This document shows positions 1 to 8,382 of a DNA stretch of 64,000 nt, one piece after another. Both the position numbers and the translations under genes were made by a program. The notes under the pieces were generated by a model that worked only from the letters and a program-made list of their open reading frames with translations, ran no database searches and was not told the DNA's origin. The DNA comes from Anaerobacillus sp. CMMVII (lineage in GTDB: Bacteria > Bacillota > Bacilli > Bacillales > Anaerobacillaceae), in the NCBI RefSeq assembly GCF_025377685.1, contig NZ_JACEHK010000006.1, positions 62,001-126,000 of the forward strand, read 5' to 3'. The stretch's first letter is position 1, and each line of letters starts with the position of its first letter.

Positions 1-723
1 GAGCACTATCAACGTGAAATTATTTTAAATGAATATCGTCTAGAACATGATATTCCTCCAGTTGAAACAAAAAGTTTCTGGGGATTCATGACATCAAGTG
101 TTAATTTAATAAGCATTGTTACGATGTTTACAATTATTGTGGCTGCCGGAATTGTTGCTGGTGAATTTACTTGGGGAACTATTAAGCTACTCTTAATTCG
201 ACCAGCATCTAGATCAAAAATCTTACTATCCAAATATTTAGCAACCTTTGTTTTTGCCATTTTGATGTTACTTGGCTTATTTATCTTTTCAATTGGAATC
301 GGTGCCTTATTGTTTGGAGCTTCAACTCTTACACAACCGCACCTGTTTTTTGAGGCAGGAACAGTTGTCGAACGGAACATGTTTAGCCATATCCTAATGC
401 TTTATAGCTTAAGTAGTGTTGAATTATTAATGATGGTGACTTTTGCGTTTATGATTTCAACGATTTTCCGAAGCAGTTCATTAGCGATTGGTTTAGCTTT
501 GTTTTTAATGTTTACTGGAAGTCAGCTAGTTCATGTCCTAAGTCAATATGAATGGGTAAAATATATTTTGTTTGCGAATACGTACCTTGTTCAATATATC
601 GAAGGAACCCCAATTGTAGAAGGAATGACAATGACATTCTCATTGGTGATGTTGGCGATCTATTTCATTATATTTAATCTGTTATCTTGGGTGATTTTCC
701 AAAAACGCGATGTTGCAGCATAA
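1..723 (+). CDS. ABC-2 type transporter permease, 5' end outside window
   Basis: The reading frame is open from base 1, so the gene starts upstream of the window; 240 C-terminal residues are present. Several hydrophobic membrane segments are visible, for example around MFTIIVAAGIVAGEF, and a cytoplasmic-type loop WGTIKLLLIRPASRSKILLSK follows one of them; that pattern is typical of ABC-2 permeases of the bacitracin/antibiotic export type. It ends 12 bases before a GntR regulator, with a good ribosome site between them, so it is probably part of the same transcript as the next three genes. Its own ATPase partner should lie upstream. The substrate cannot be read from the sequence. Confidence 0.8.
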   Translation, partial: EHYQREIILNEYRLEHDIPPVETKSFWGFMTSSVNLISIVTMFTIIVAAGIVAGEFTWGTIKLLLIRPASRSKILLSKYLATFVFAILMLLGLFIFSIGIGALLFGASTLTQPHLFFEAGTVVERNMFSHILMLYSLSSVELLMMVTFAFMISTIFRSSSLAIGLALFLMFTGSQLVHVLSQYEWVKYILFANTYLVQYIEGTPIVEGMTMTFSLVMLAIYFIIFNLLSWVIFQKRDVAA

Positions 724-735
724 GGGGGAAGGGTT

Positions 736-1107
736 ATGAGTGTATCCTTTGATAATTCAAAACCAATATATTTGCAGCTAATGGACTATTTTTTTCAACA
801 AATCTGTAACGGTTCGCTAATTCCAGGCCAAAAATTACCCTCAGTTCGAGAAACAGCTGTTGATGTCGGTGTTAACCCGAATACTGTTCAAAGGACATAC
901 GCTGAGATGGAACGAAAAGGGATTGTCGAGGCAAGGAGAGGTCAGGGGTCATTTGTAACTGATAATGAAGTCGTGATAAAGCAGTTGCGGTCTGAAATCT
1001 CTGAACAATATATAACGACTTTTATTACCTATATGTTAAACAATGGCTTTTCTGAGGCGGAAATTATTGAGCAAGTGAAAGTGGCATTAAAAAAGTCGAA
1101 TGGTTGA
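736..1107 (+). CDS. GntR family transcriptional regulator, YtrA-like
   Basis: This 123-residue protein has an N-terminal winged helix (about residues 10-75) with the GntR signature: KPIYLQLMDYFFQQICNGSL, then LPSVRETAVDVGVNPNTVQRTYAEME. A short C-terminal helical tail replaces the large effector domain, which is the YtrA subfamily architecture. YtrA-type regulators usually repress the ABC exporter operon they sit in and respond to cell-envelope antibiotics. Here the gene lies between permease and ATPase genes and its stop codon sits within the ribosome site of the ATPase, so autoregulation of the operon is the natural inference. The start is preceded by GGGGGAAGGG. Confidence 0.88.
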   Translation: MSVSFDNSKPIYLQLMDYFFQQICNGSLIPGQKLPSVRETAVDVGVNPNTVQRTYAEMERKGIVEARRGQGSFVTDNEVVIKQLRSEISEQYITTFITYMLNNGFSEAEIIEQVKVALKKSNG

Positions 1108-1117
1108 GGTGAAAATT

Positions 1118-1816
1118 ATGGATCCGATAGTTAGATTTCATCAAGTGTCAAAAAGATTTGGATTAACGTTAGCTCTAAAAGATGTTAGTTTTGAAGTTCC
1201 AACTGGTGGAATTATTGGCTTGGTTGGGCCTAATGGTAGTGGGAAGTCAACATTGTTAAAATTGATTGCGGGTTTATTGAAAAGATCATCTGGTGAGATT
1301 GAGGTAGCGAGAATAAATGTTACTAGGTTAATAGCAAATAAGGTCGCCTTCCTTGCTGAGGTTGACTCCTTGTATGATTTTTATACTGTAGATGAGACGA
1401 TCCGTTTCTCTGCAAGTGTTTTCCCGGACTTTGACGTTCAAAAAGCTCATACAATCATTCAGGCTCTCGAAGTTGATCGCACGAAAAAAGTAGGAACATT
1501 ATCAAAAGGAAACCGTGCCAGAGTAAAGATTGCAATTGCACTCTCACGAAAAGTACCTTTATTAATTATGGATGAACCGTTATCAGGGTTAGACCCATTA
1601 GTTAGAGAAGATATTATCAAATTAATTGCCAAGTTTGTTGAAATGGAAGAGCAAACTCTTATTATCTCAACACATGAAGTGACTGAAATTGAACCTTTAC
1701 TAGATCATGTAATAGTAGTTAAAAATGGTGAAATTTTATTGTCGGAAAATGTAGAGGAGCTTCGAGAAGTAAGGGGGCAAAGTGTGTTAGATATTATGAA
1801 GGAGGTTCTAAAATGA
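1118..1816 (+). CDS. ABC transporter ATP-binding protein, YtrB-like
   Basis: ATPase subunit of an ABC exporter. It has Walker A GPNGSGKST (near residue 37), Walker B LLIMDEPLSG and a switch histidine in STHEV. The signature motif is a weak form, LSKGNRAR, as seen in YtrB-type ATPases. I chose the ATG at 1118 because GAGGTG lies at proper spacing before it; an in-frame ATG at 1100 has no such site. The last bases overlap the next permease gene (ATGA overlap at 1813-1816), which indicates translational coupling. It probably works with the downstream permease in envelope stress export. Confidence 0.88.
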   Translation: MDPIVRFHQVSKRFGLTLALKDVSFEVPTGGIIGLVGPNGSGKSTLLKLIAGLLKRSSGEIEVARINVTRLIANKVAFLAEVDSLYDFYTVDETIRFSASVFPDFDVQKAHTIIQALEVDRTKKVGTLSKGNRARVKIAIALSRKVPLLIMDEPLSGLDPLVREDIIKLIAKFVEMEEQTLIISTHEVTEIEPLLDHVIVVKNGEILLSENVEELREVRGQSVLDIMKEVLK

Positions 1817-2608
1817 GTTGGCTAGCGCTTTATATGAAAGAGCTCCGTTTAACAAGAACTAGTTTTCTAATTAACATGATGTCTTTAGTGGTGGTCGGTG
1901 GTTTGTTATTCTATCTGATTGAACGGCACAGCCCCTTTTTCGTCACCTTAACCGTGCTACTAATCGTCGCGCACTTTTTTTACATGTTTTTTGCAATGCT
2001 TTCATCGTTACGGCAAGAGTGGAAACAAAAAACGACGGTATTTTGGTTAAACATCCCTGTTCGTGGCTGGCAGCTTTTATCAGCTAAGTTTGCTGCGGCA
2101 ATGACGCAATTATTTATTTCTTTAGTGACAACGTTTTTGATTACTTATTTTCTTCTTAAAAATAGTTCTGAATATTTTCCAGACCCAATGGTGTCAAATT
2201 TCTTAATTAGACAAATGGAAGCATATTGGTGGGTATTATTTTTAGGTATTTTCATTGCCTCGCTTCAATCGGGGGTGGTGGCCACATTTATTTATATGAT
2301 GGCAAAATCAGTACGGAAATTTGGATGGTTGTTAGGAATTGCGATTAGTATGGTAGGTAGTTGGCTTTGGGTTCGATTTCAAGATACAGCGATATATCGA
2401 GGAGTCACCGAATGGGGAGTTATTATGCGAGAAACAGAGTTTATGGAGTCTTTAGAAATCTTTTTGACTCTGGAGAAGACCCAACGGTTCATATGGGAGT
2501 AGCAAATGATGCGATCCTTTATATGGGTACGTCTGTTGTTGATCTCCTAATGGTTGCTGCGGTTTATTGATTTCTGCATGGCTATTAGATCATAAAGTTG
2601 AAGCATAA
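1813..2608 (+). pseudogene. ABC transporter permease (YtrC/D-like), two frameshifts
   Basis: A membrane protein begins at the ATG at 1813, overlapping the ATPase stop. It reads in one frame to about 2463, shifts frame within a T run, and shifts again near 2566. The joined product is about 265 residues and ends with a transmembrane segment and the tail ISAWLLDHKVEA, stop at 2606-2608. Restoring one T at each site gives one continuous permease with about six hydrophobic segments. Both lesions are single-base deletions in T runs, so sequencing error is likely. A strong terminator follows at 2660-2701. Confidence 0.75.
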
Positions 2609-2659
2609 AAAAGTTAGTTTAACCACCTAGACTAATTTAGTAAACCGTACCGTTTTTGG

Positions 2660-2701
2660 GAAATGGCGTGTGAACTGACAACAGTTTTGACACGCCATTT
2701 C
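2660..2701 (+). terminator. Rho-independent terminator of the ytr-like operon
   Basis: Twelve-base perfect inverted repeat GAAATGGCGTGT / ACACGCCATTTC, with a second small stem (AACTG / CAGTT) inside the loop. The right arm ends in TTTCTTA, a short T-rich tail. It lies about 50 bases after the permease stop. Confidence 0.75.
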
Positions 2702-2788
2702 TTATGTTTCAAGCTTTTATTTAACTAAAGCAAACTAGGACGAGGACATAGATTCCGTTATTTTTAAATTATCCACCTTTATTAAACT

Positions 2789-2919
2789 TTCGCGGACACC
2801 AGATCCTTTATTTGACCGAAAACATTGAATGTTCACTACTTAAAGACCAAATAGAGTACCCTCTGTCCGCGAAATCTAAAATTAACGTATTTTTTTAAAA
2901 ATAAAGGATCTGATGTCCG
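2789..2919. repeat. Nested inverted repeats in the 2.6-3.0 kb intergenic region
   Basis: The 20-mer at 2793-2812 is repeated in inverse orientation at 2900-2919 with one mismatch. Overlapping it, TTCGCGGACA at 2789-2798 is inverted perfectly at 2864-2873. The left arm can therefore pair with either of two right arms. The region contains no gene. It looks like a small palindromic repeat element or its remnant, and I see no second copy in the window. Confidence 0.6.
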
Positions 2920-3008
2920 GCTTGTCTTTAAAAATTATTTTTCCGCTTATTGAGCTCATCTATTAGAACATACATGACAAATTTTTTCCCAACGATAAAA
3001 ATAAAAAA

Positions 3009-3037
3009 CAGGCTGTTGAAATTAATTCAACAGCCTG
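3009..3037 (-). terminator. Rho-independent terminator for the small membrane protein gene
   Basis: Perfect 12-base stem (CAGGCTGTTGAA / TTCAACAGCCTG) with a 5-base loop. Read on the minus strand it is followed by TTTTTTATTTTTA. It sits 11 bases after the stop of the minus-strand gene at 3049. Confidence 0.9.
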
Positions 3038-3048
3038 ATCATACTTTG

Positions 3049-3240
3049 TTAGTTATTATCTGTAAGTGGAAGATAGATCATAATTGCTAGAGTGATAATA
3101 GCTAATAACGTTAGTGGTCCTTCATATGGTGAAGCCGCTACTGCTTCTTTTGCGCCGCCACTGCCAGCAGCAAGTGTTGTTGAAGCAAAGAATGTTAGAA
3201 AAGCAATAAGAGTAGTTAAAAGTGCAATTGTTTTTTTCAT
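3049..3240 (-). CDS. Small secreted or membrane protein, unknown function
   Basis: This 63-residue protein starts at an ATG behind AGGAGGAG. It has an N-terminal signal peptide (MKKT, a hydrophobic stretch, then a cleavage-like STTLAAG near residue 25), a short Gly/Ala-rich spacer (GSGGAKEAVAASPYEG) and a second hydrophobic segment (LTLLAIITLAIMIYLPL) close to the C-terminus. It is therefore exported or spans the membrane twice. I do not recognise a family. It has its own strong terminator and diverges from ilvA, so it is transcribed alone. Confidence 0.7.
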   Translation of the reverse strand: MKKTIALLTTLIAFLTFFASTTLAAGSGGAKEAVAASPYEGPLTLLAIITLAIMIYLPLTDNN

Positions 3241-3492
3241 GGGAAAGTCTCCTCCTAAAATGAAACTATGTAAATAGTATTATTACTAACATTATAGAAT
3301 TAACTCTGCACAATAGCAACAAGTGAACGAAAAAGCATACAAATCTTTTGATTCCTTTTTAATTGTAAATTATTTTCGCTAACACGTTCTTAGTGTAGCT
3401 GTGTAAAAACCATTCGCAATTACACTTTGATTAATATAGCTGGTTAAGTAAATTACGAAATTCGCTCAATTCAGCTAATATTTTAAAAAACA

Positions 3493-3501
3493 TGCTATAA
3501 T
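3493..3501 (+). promoter_or_regulatory. Extended -10 promoter before ilvA
   Basis: TGCTATAAT is a perfect sigma-A extended -10 element (TGnTATAAT), about 60 bases before the ilvA start. No convincing -35 hexamer is visible, as is usual for extended -10 promoters. The rest of 3241-3561 is AT-rich and shows nothing else. Confidence 0.55.
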
Positions 3502-3561
3502 GATTTAATTAAATATTATGTAAGTTTGAGCAATGTTATTCTCAACTAGGAAGGGTTTAAT

Positions 3562-4808
3562 ATGAATAAGACAGTAAGGATTGAAGATATTGTAATTGCG
3601 CACCATAGCTTAAAGGATGTTGTTGTACATACCCCACTTCAATACAATGAAGTTTTGTCAGAACGTTATCAATGTAAGGTTTTTTTGAAAGAGAAGATTT
3701 ACAAGTAGTTCGCTCATTTAAATTCGCGGCGCTTATTTTATGATACAAAGCTTAACAAACGATGAGCGTACTGCGGGAGTTGTTTGTGCAAGTGCAGGTA
3801 ATCATGCACAAGGTGTAGCTTACGCTTGTAAGCATTTAAAAATATTTGGAAAAATATTTATGCCGAAAACAACACCAAGGCAGAAGGTAACGCAAGTGAA
3901 ACGTTTTGGTGGTGAATTTATCGAGATCGTCTTGACAGGTGATACGTTTGACGATGCTTTTACGAAGCAATGGAGTTTTGTACTGAAAATGACAAAATTT
4001 TTATTCATCCTTTTGATGATCATAGAATTATCGCAGGACAAGGTACCGTTGGAATGGAGATCATGGATGATATGGACGAGCCGATCGATTATTTATTTAT
4101 GTCGATAGGTGGAGGTGGACTCACTTCAGGTGTCGGTACCTATATGAAAGGGGTTAGTCCAACGACAAAGTTAATTGGAGTTGAACCAGAAGGTGCTCCT
4201 GCAATGAAAGCAGCAATTGAAAAAGGTGAAGTTGTTGCATTAAAGAAAATTGACAAATTGTTGATGGAGCTGCTGTAAAAAAGGTCGGAGAACTCCCTTT
4301 TGAGCTTTGTCGGACACTTCTAGATGACATTGTCATTGTACCTGAAGGGAAAGTTTGTACAACCATCTTGGAGCTTTATAATGAAAATGCGATTGTCGCT
4401 GAACCGGCAGGAGCGTTACCAATATCAGCGCTCCAATTTTATCAGGAAGAGATCAAAGCGAAAACTGTTGTTTGTGTCATTAGTGGTGGAAACAACGATA
4501 TTGGTCGAATGCAAGAAATTAAAGAGCGATCGTTGATCTACGAAGGACTTCAACACCATTTTATTATCAACTTTCCACAAAGAGCAGGAGCTTTAAGGGA
4601 ATTTTTAGATGATGTACTGGGTCCAGACGATGATATCATTCGTTTTGAATACACAAAAAAGAATAACAAAGATAATGGGCCAGCTCTCGTCGGTATTGAG
4701 TTGAAGCGTAGTGATGACTACGATGCGTTAATTCAGCGAATGACGGAACACGAAATTGAATTTATTGAAGTGAATAAAGATGAAAATCTATTTAATTTGC
4801 TAATTTAG
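3562..4808 (+). pseudogene. ilvA: Threonine ammonia-lyase, four frameshifts
   Basis: PLP enzyme that deaminates L-threonine to 2-oxobutanoate, the first step toward isoleucine. The product starts MNKTVRIEDIVIAHHSLKDV. When the frames are joined it contains the lysine-bearing SFK-RGAY site, [18 protein letters not shown], the glycine-rich loop [12 protein letters not shown], and a C-terminal ACT-like domain beginning near FIINFPQRAGALREFLDDV, as in the roughly 420-residue biosynthetic enzyme. Single-base deletions near 3688, 3728, 3972 and 4262 break the frame; each is repaired by adding one base in or beside a short homopolymer. Four independent hits in one gene either mean decay or, more likely given the rest of the window, poor local sequence quality. 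Confidence 0.88.
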
Positions 4809-4939
4809 TCAAAGAATACGAATGGACATCACGGTAAAAGTGGTACGCTAAATATAGATTGTTAGTTTGTCAGGTGATTATCGAAAAATAATGAGATTGC
4901 AAGGGCTAGCTATAACTTGATGCACTTGATTAGTTGGTA

Positions 4940-4966
4940 GAAACGCAGGAGAAATGTTTACGATAA
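4940..4966 (+). promoter_or_regulatory. Candidate sigma-D (motility) promoter of cheV
   Basis: GAAA at 4940-4943, a 15-base spacer, then TACGATAA at 4959-4966. The sigma-D consensus is TAAA-N15-GCCGATAA, so AAA and CGATAA match at the exact spacing. It lies 46 bases before the cheV start, and cheV is sigma-D controlled in B. subtilis. Confidence 0.55.
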
Positions 4967-5012
4967 GAGCCTTTACAATCACACTGGTTTATTTTTTGAG
5001 GAGGAAATTGAG

Positions 5013-5921
5013 TTGGCTAAGGATCAGCAAGCGATTTTATTAGAAAGTGGAACAAATGAATTAGAAGTGATTGTTTTTGCAATCGGAGAAGGTGTTTTTG
5101 GAATAAATGTCATGAAAGTACGAGAAATCATCAAACCGCTTCCGGTGACAAAGGTACCGAATTCCCACCCGAGTGTGGAAGGGATCATTAGACTTCGTGA
5201 TGAGATATTACCCGTAGTTGATTTAGCAAAAGTAGTTGGATTTCCAGCTTCAAAGCAACCAGAGCAGGACAAGTTGATTGTTGCTGAATTAAATAAGTTA
5301 AAAATTGCTTTTCATGTACATAGTGTTTCTAGAATTCATCGTATTTCATGGGAGCAAATCGAAAAGCCAACGAAGCTTTCTCAAGGTTTAGAAGGGGCGA
5401 CGATTGGTGTAATAAAGATGGAAGACCAGATGATTTTATTATTAGATTACGAAAAAATCGTCGTTGACATTAGCCCAGAGGCAGGAATAAATATCGGTCA
5501 GTTAAAATCCTTAGGGCAGCGCCAACGCAGCGAGAAAAAAATAATGATTGCCGAAGACTCGCCAATCTTACGTAAGCTATTAGAAGATACTTTAACACAA
5601 GCGGGCTATAAGAACCTACAATTTTTTGAAGATGGCAAACAAGCCTGGGACTATTTAGAAAAACTAGGTGAAAGCACTGATTTGGTTACAGAGTTTCCTC
5701 ATCTCATTATCTCTGATATTGAAATGCCAAAAATGGATGGACATCATTTAACAAAACGCATCAAAGAAGATAAGGTTCTTAATGCTATACCCGTGGTGAT
5801 TTTTAGTTCGTTAATAACTGGTGATTTATTTCATAAGGGTGAACGTGTTGGTGCGAATGCTCAAGTAAGTAAACCAGAAATTGTTAACCTTGTAGAAACA
5901 ATTGATCAATTGTTAGCATAG
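5013..5921 (+). CDS. cheV: Chemotaxis coupling protein CheV
   Basis: This 302-residue fusion has a CheW-like domain (about residues 15-155, beginning LEVIVFAIGEGVFGINVMKV and containing VEGIIRLRDEILPVVDL) and a C-terminal response-regulator receiver domain (about 175-300). In the receiver, MIAEDSPILRKLLEDTL gives the acidic pocket, the phospho-acceptor aspartate is in LIISDIEMPKMDG, and SKPE gives the conserved lysine. CheV couples chemoreceptors to CheA and helps adaptation through receiver phosphorylation. The start is TTG at 5013 behind GAGGAGG. It stands alone, away from other chemotaxis genes, with its own terminator. Confidence 0.95.
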   Translation: MAKDQQAILLESGTNELEVIVFAIGEGVFGINVMKVREIIKPLPVTKVPNSHPSVEGIIRLRDEILPVVDLAKVVGFPASKQPEQDKLIVAELNKLKIAFHVHSVSRIHRISWEQIEKPTKLSQGLEGATIGVIKMEDQMILLLDYEKIVVDISPEAGINIGQLKSLGQRQRSEKKIMIAEDSPILRKLLEDTLTQAGYKNLQFFEDGKQAWDYLEKLGESTDLVTEFPHLIISDIEMPKMDGHHLTKRIKEDKVLNAIPVVIFSSLITGDLFHKGERVGANAQVSKPEIVNLVETIDQLLA

Positions 5922-5935
5922 ATCATGCAAACCAT

Positions 5936-5970
5936 AAAGCATACCGACTTGTTAGTAGTCGGTATGCTTT
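5936..5970 (+). terminator. Rho-independent terminator after cheV
   Basis: Perfect 14-base stem AAAGCATACCGACT / AGTCGGTATGCTTT with a 7-base loop and a following T-rich stretch, 15 bases after the cheV stop. Confidence 0.92.
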
Positions 5971-5989
5971 TGTTTGTTCACAAAAAATG

Positions 5990-6057
5990 GAAGCTTAGAC
6001 TTCGTGTGACATACCCACCATTTAATTTTATAACTGAAATTTGAAGTGGGGGGCTTC
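5990..6057. other. Bipartite stem-loop, possible insertion-sequence end remnant
   Basis: GAAGC (5990-5994) pairs with GCTTC (6053-6057), and CCCAC (6014-6018) pairs with GTGGG (6046-6050), giving a two-tier hairpin in gene-free DNA. The arrangement of a CCCACC block facing a GAAGTGGGGGGCTTCT block reminds me of the right-end structures of IS200/IS605-type elements. No tnpB or tnpA fragment lies beside it, so this is only a resemblance. Confidence 0.3.
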
Positions 6058-6127
6058 TGGCTAAAGTGTTACGTAAATAGTAAGAAAAATGGTCAGCTTA
6101 ACTCAAAAAAGTTGTTGTAATACAGTT

Positions 6128-6159
6128 TTTGTTGTAGTACAATTATGTTATACAACAAA
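6128..6159. promoter_or_regulatory. Inverted repeat upstream of the yhfH-like gene
   Basis: TTTGTTGTA (6128-6136) and TACAACAAA (6151-6159) form a perfect 9-base inverted repeat with a 14-base spacer, about 30 bases before the start codon. It could be an operator overlapping the promoter. No regulator can be named. Confidence 0.4.
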
Positions 6160-6187
6160 CATTCAATTATAACAGGGGGTAACAACA

Positions 6188-6325
6188 ATGACAGTTGGTT
6201 CAGTAGTTGAATTTTTTAGAAATTTACCACCAAAACAGTGCTCTTGCTGCGGGCAAGAGGTTAATGAAATGCATGATTGCTATACTCATCAATGTGAAAG
6301 CTGTGAAACAGAAGATCTAAAATAA
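6188..6325 (+). CDS. YhfH family small zinc-ribbon-like protein
   Basis: A 45-residue protein starting MTVGSVVEFFRNLPPKQ, with two Cys pairs (CSCCGQ near residue 19 and CESCE near residue 38) and an intervening MHDCYTH, suggesting a small metal-binding ribbon. The sequence resembles the Bacillus YhfH family, whose function is unknown. The ATG at 6188 is preceded by AGGGGGT. It has its own upstream inverted repeat and downstream terminator, so it is monocistronic. Confidence 0.75.
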   Translation: MTVGSVVEFFRNLPPKQCSCCGQEVNEMHDCYTHQCESCETEDLK

Positions 6326-6332
6326 ATAGTTC

Positions 6333-6365
6333 AAAACTTCCTTCATGTAAGAGGGGAGTTTTTTT
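6333..6365 (+). terminator. Rho-independent terminator after the yhfH-like gene
   Basis: A stem of AAAACTTCC with GGGGAGTTTT (one G-U pair) is followed by a run of seven or more T. Confidence 0.6.
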
Positions 6366-6445
6366 ATTTGTAGGCGCTAAATTGAATAAGACTAACGAGA
6401 GTAACAAAAGCTAATCCTGAGTTTTTTAAAGGGAGGGTGCTTATT

Positions 6446-6904
6446 GTGAAAGCTATTATAGCTGCCTTAATCTCCATTGGATTAGCACAATTACTAAAGG
6501 TTCCGCTTAAGGGTATGCAGACTGGAGTTTGGGATTGGAAACAACTCTTTGGCTCTGGAGGAATGCCAAGTTCTCACGCAGCAGGTGTGACTTCATTAGC
6601 TACATATATTGGGTTAAAGCTAGGCTCCCGATCATTAGACTTTGCCTTATCAATCGTCTTCGGACTAATTGTGATGTATGACGCCCAAGGCGTTCGCAGG
6701 CATGCAGGTGAAACATCTATCAAAGTAAATGAACTTGAGAAGAGAATTGATCAATTAACTGGCACAAACAAAGACGGTGCACACGATCGTAAAGACAAAC
6801 AATTAAAAGAAAGTATTGGCCACCAACCAGAGGAAGTACTTGGAGGCGCGATTTTAGGGTTTATTGTTGGTTTAGTTAGCTTTTTTAGCAGGGAAAATAA
6901 GTGA
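6446..6904 (+). CDS. yuiD: Divergent PAP2 family membrane protein, YuiD-like
   Basis: About 152 residues with the DUF212/divergent PAP2 signature: SGGMPSSHAAGVTSLATYIG near residue 45 and MYDAQGVRRHAGE near residue 85, carrying the serine/histidine and arginine/histidine residues expected of an acid-phosphatase-like site. Hydrophobic segments lie at the N-terminus, the centre and the C-terminus (LGGAILGFIVGLVSFF). The family is integral to the membrane; its substrate is not established. I chose GTG at 6446 because GGGAGGG is correctly spaced before it; the upstream GTG at 6437 overlaps that site. It converges on hcp with a shared terminator. Confidence 0.88.
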   Translation: MKAIIAALISIGLAQLLKVPLKGMQTGVWDWKQLFGSGGMPSSHAAGVTSLATYIGLKLGSRSLDFALSIVFGLIVMYDAQGVRRHAGETSIKVNELEKRIDQLTGTNKDGAHDRKDKQLKESIGHQPEEVLGGAILGFIVGLVSFFSRENK

Positions 6905-6909
6905 AAACA

Positions 6910-6947
6910 AAAACGAAGGCAAACGCATGATGCGTAGCCTTCGTTTT
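6910..6947. terminator. Bidirectional terminator between yuiD and hcp
   Basis: Perfect 11-base stem AAAACGAAGGC / GCCTTCGTTTT flanked by A-rich and T-rich stretches, placed between two converging genes. It can serve both strands. Confidence 0.88.
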
Positions 6948-6986
6948 ATTATTTCGAGAAGGGGGAAAACCTTCATGAAAACAAAT

Positions 6987-8288
6987 TTACTTTGTAGCGT
7001 TTAGTTGAAGCATGTCAGCCATGTCTTCTTGAGCATCACCGATTAACTGTAGGTTGAAAGCGTCTTGAAGTACGTTTAATACACCTTCACTAATGAATTC
7101 TGGTGGTTTTGGCCCGATGCGAATATCTTTAATTCCTAATGAGAATAAACCTAATAGGATTGCAACTGCCTTTTGTTCGAACCAAGATAATACAATACTT
7201 ACAGGAAGTTCGTTTACTTCACAGCCAAATGCATCTGCTAAAGCTACAGCAATTTTAACTGTTGATCCTGAGTTATTACATTGTCCTAAGTCGATGTAGC
7301 GAGGGATATCTGTTCCAGGAACAGTTCCATAGTCTACGTCGTTAAAGCGGAATTTACCACATGAAGTTGTTAGAATAACTGTATCTTGTGGAAGCGATGT
7401 TGCTAATTCACGGTAGTACTCGCCACCTTTACCAGGAGCGTCACAACCAGCGATTACGAAGAAACGTTTGATTTTTCCAGCTTTAACGGCGTCAATAATT
7501 TCAGGAGCGATTCCTAAAACTGTTTCATGGTGGAAACCTGTTACTAATGTTTCATCAGACTCAATGTTAGCCTCAGGTAATTCTAATGCTCTTTCAATAA
7601 GTGGACTGAAATCTTCACCTTGAATTTTTGCTACTCCTTCAAGTCCAGCTAACTCATAAGAGAAGAAGCGATCAGCGTAAGATCCTTTAATAGGCATTAC
7701 ACAGTTTGTTGTAGCTAAGATAGCTCCAGGGAATTTTTCAAATAAACGTCTTTGGTCAAACCAAGCTTTACCAATGTTTCCTTTTAAATGCGGATATTTC
7801 TTTAGATGTGGATATCCGTGAGCAGGAAGCATCTCTGAGTGAGTGTAGATATTAATCCCTTTTCCTTCAGTTTGCTTAAGTAGCTCTTCTAAAGCAAATA
7901 AGTTATGCCCAGTGATAACGATACATTTGCCTTCAATTTTATTTTGCGTAACGCGTACAGGTTGAGGGATTCCAAGTCTTTCCGTATGAGCACGGTCTAA
8001 TAGGTCCATCACCTTTACTGTTGCTGTTCCAACTTTCATAGCCATATCGATATGTTCTTGTAAGTTAAAGTTTGAGTTTGTTAGTGTTAAATAAAGAGCC
8101 TCTTGTGTTATTGCGTCAACCTCAGGGTCAACATAGCCTAGTTGATTAGCATGTGTTCTGTATGCTGCTACCCCTTTAAGACCAAAAATAATGGTATCTT
8201 GTAAGCTAGCGATATCCTCGTTTTTTCCACATACCCCGATTACTTTACAGCCACCCGTTGGTGTTTGTTCACATTGATAACAAAACAT
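6987..8288 (-). CDS. hcp: Hydroxylamine reductase / hybrid-cluster protein, short form
   Basis: The protein (433 residues) begins MFCYQCEQTPTGGCKVIGVC, giving the Cys motif Cx2Cx7Cx5C of the proximal [4Fe-4S] cluster. Cysteine and histidine/glutamate ligands of the hybrid Fe-S-O cluster are visible further on (GHNLFALEEL, TTNCV, VIAGCDAPG, TTSCGKFRFN, DLGQCNNSGS). Hcp reduces nitric oxide or hydroxylamine and protects against nitrosative stress under anoxia. At 433 residues it is about 110 shorter than the Desulfovibrio and E. coli proteins, which fits the class lacking one helical-bundle domain. It is monocistronic with a strong GAGGAGG site and an Fnr-type promoter at 8383-8424. Confidence 0.95.
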   Translation of the reverse strand: MFCYQCEQTPTGGCKVIGVCGKNEDIASLQDTIIFGLKGVAAYRTHANQLGYVDPEVDAITQEALYLTLTNSNFNLQEHIDMAMKVGTATVKVMDLLDRAHTERLGIPQPVRVTQNKIEGKCIVITGHNLFALEELLKQTEGKGINIYTHSEMLPAHGYPHLKKYPHLKGNIGKAWFDQRRLFEKFPGAILATTNCVMPIKGSYADRFFSYELAGLEGVAKIQGEDFSPLIERALELPEANIESDETLVTGFHHETVLGIAPEIIDAVKAGKIKRFFVIAGCDAPGKGGEYYRELATSLPQDTVILTTSCGKFRFNDVDYGTVPGTDIPRYIDLGQCNNSGSTVKIAVALADAFGCEVNELPVSIVLSWFEQKAVAILLGLFSLGIKDIRIGPKPPEFISEGVLNVLQDAFNLQLIGDAQEDMADMLQLNATK

Positions 8289-8382
8289 GATTAATCCTCC
8301 TCAAAAACTTCTGTCTATTTTCTCTGTAGTAAAACAGTAACATCTATAAAATAGAAGTGAACCGTTTTCTTAACCTGTACTA

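Noticed and set aside
9-380. 123-codon minus-strand frame opposite the first permease
   Set aside because: It is the shadow of a clearly coding membrane protein on the plus strand.
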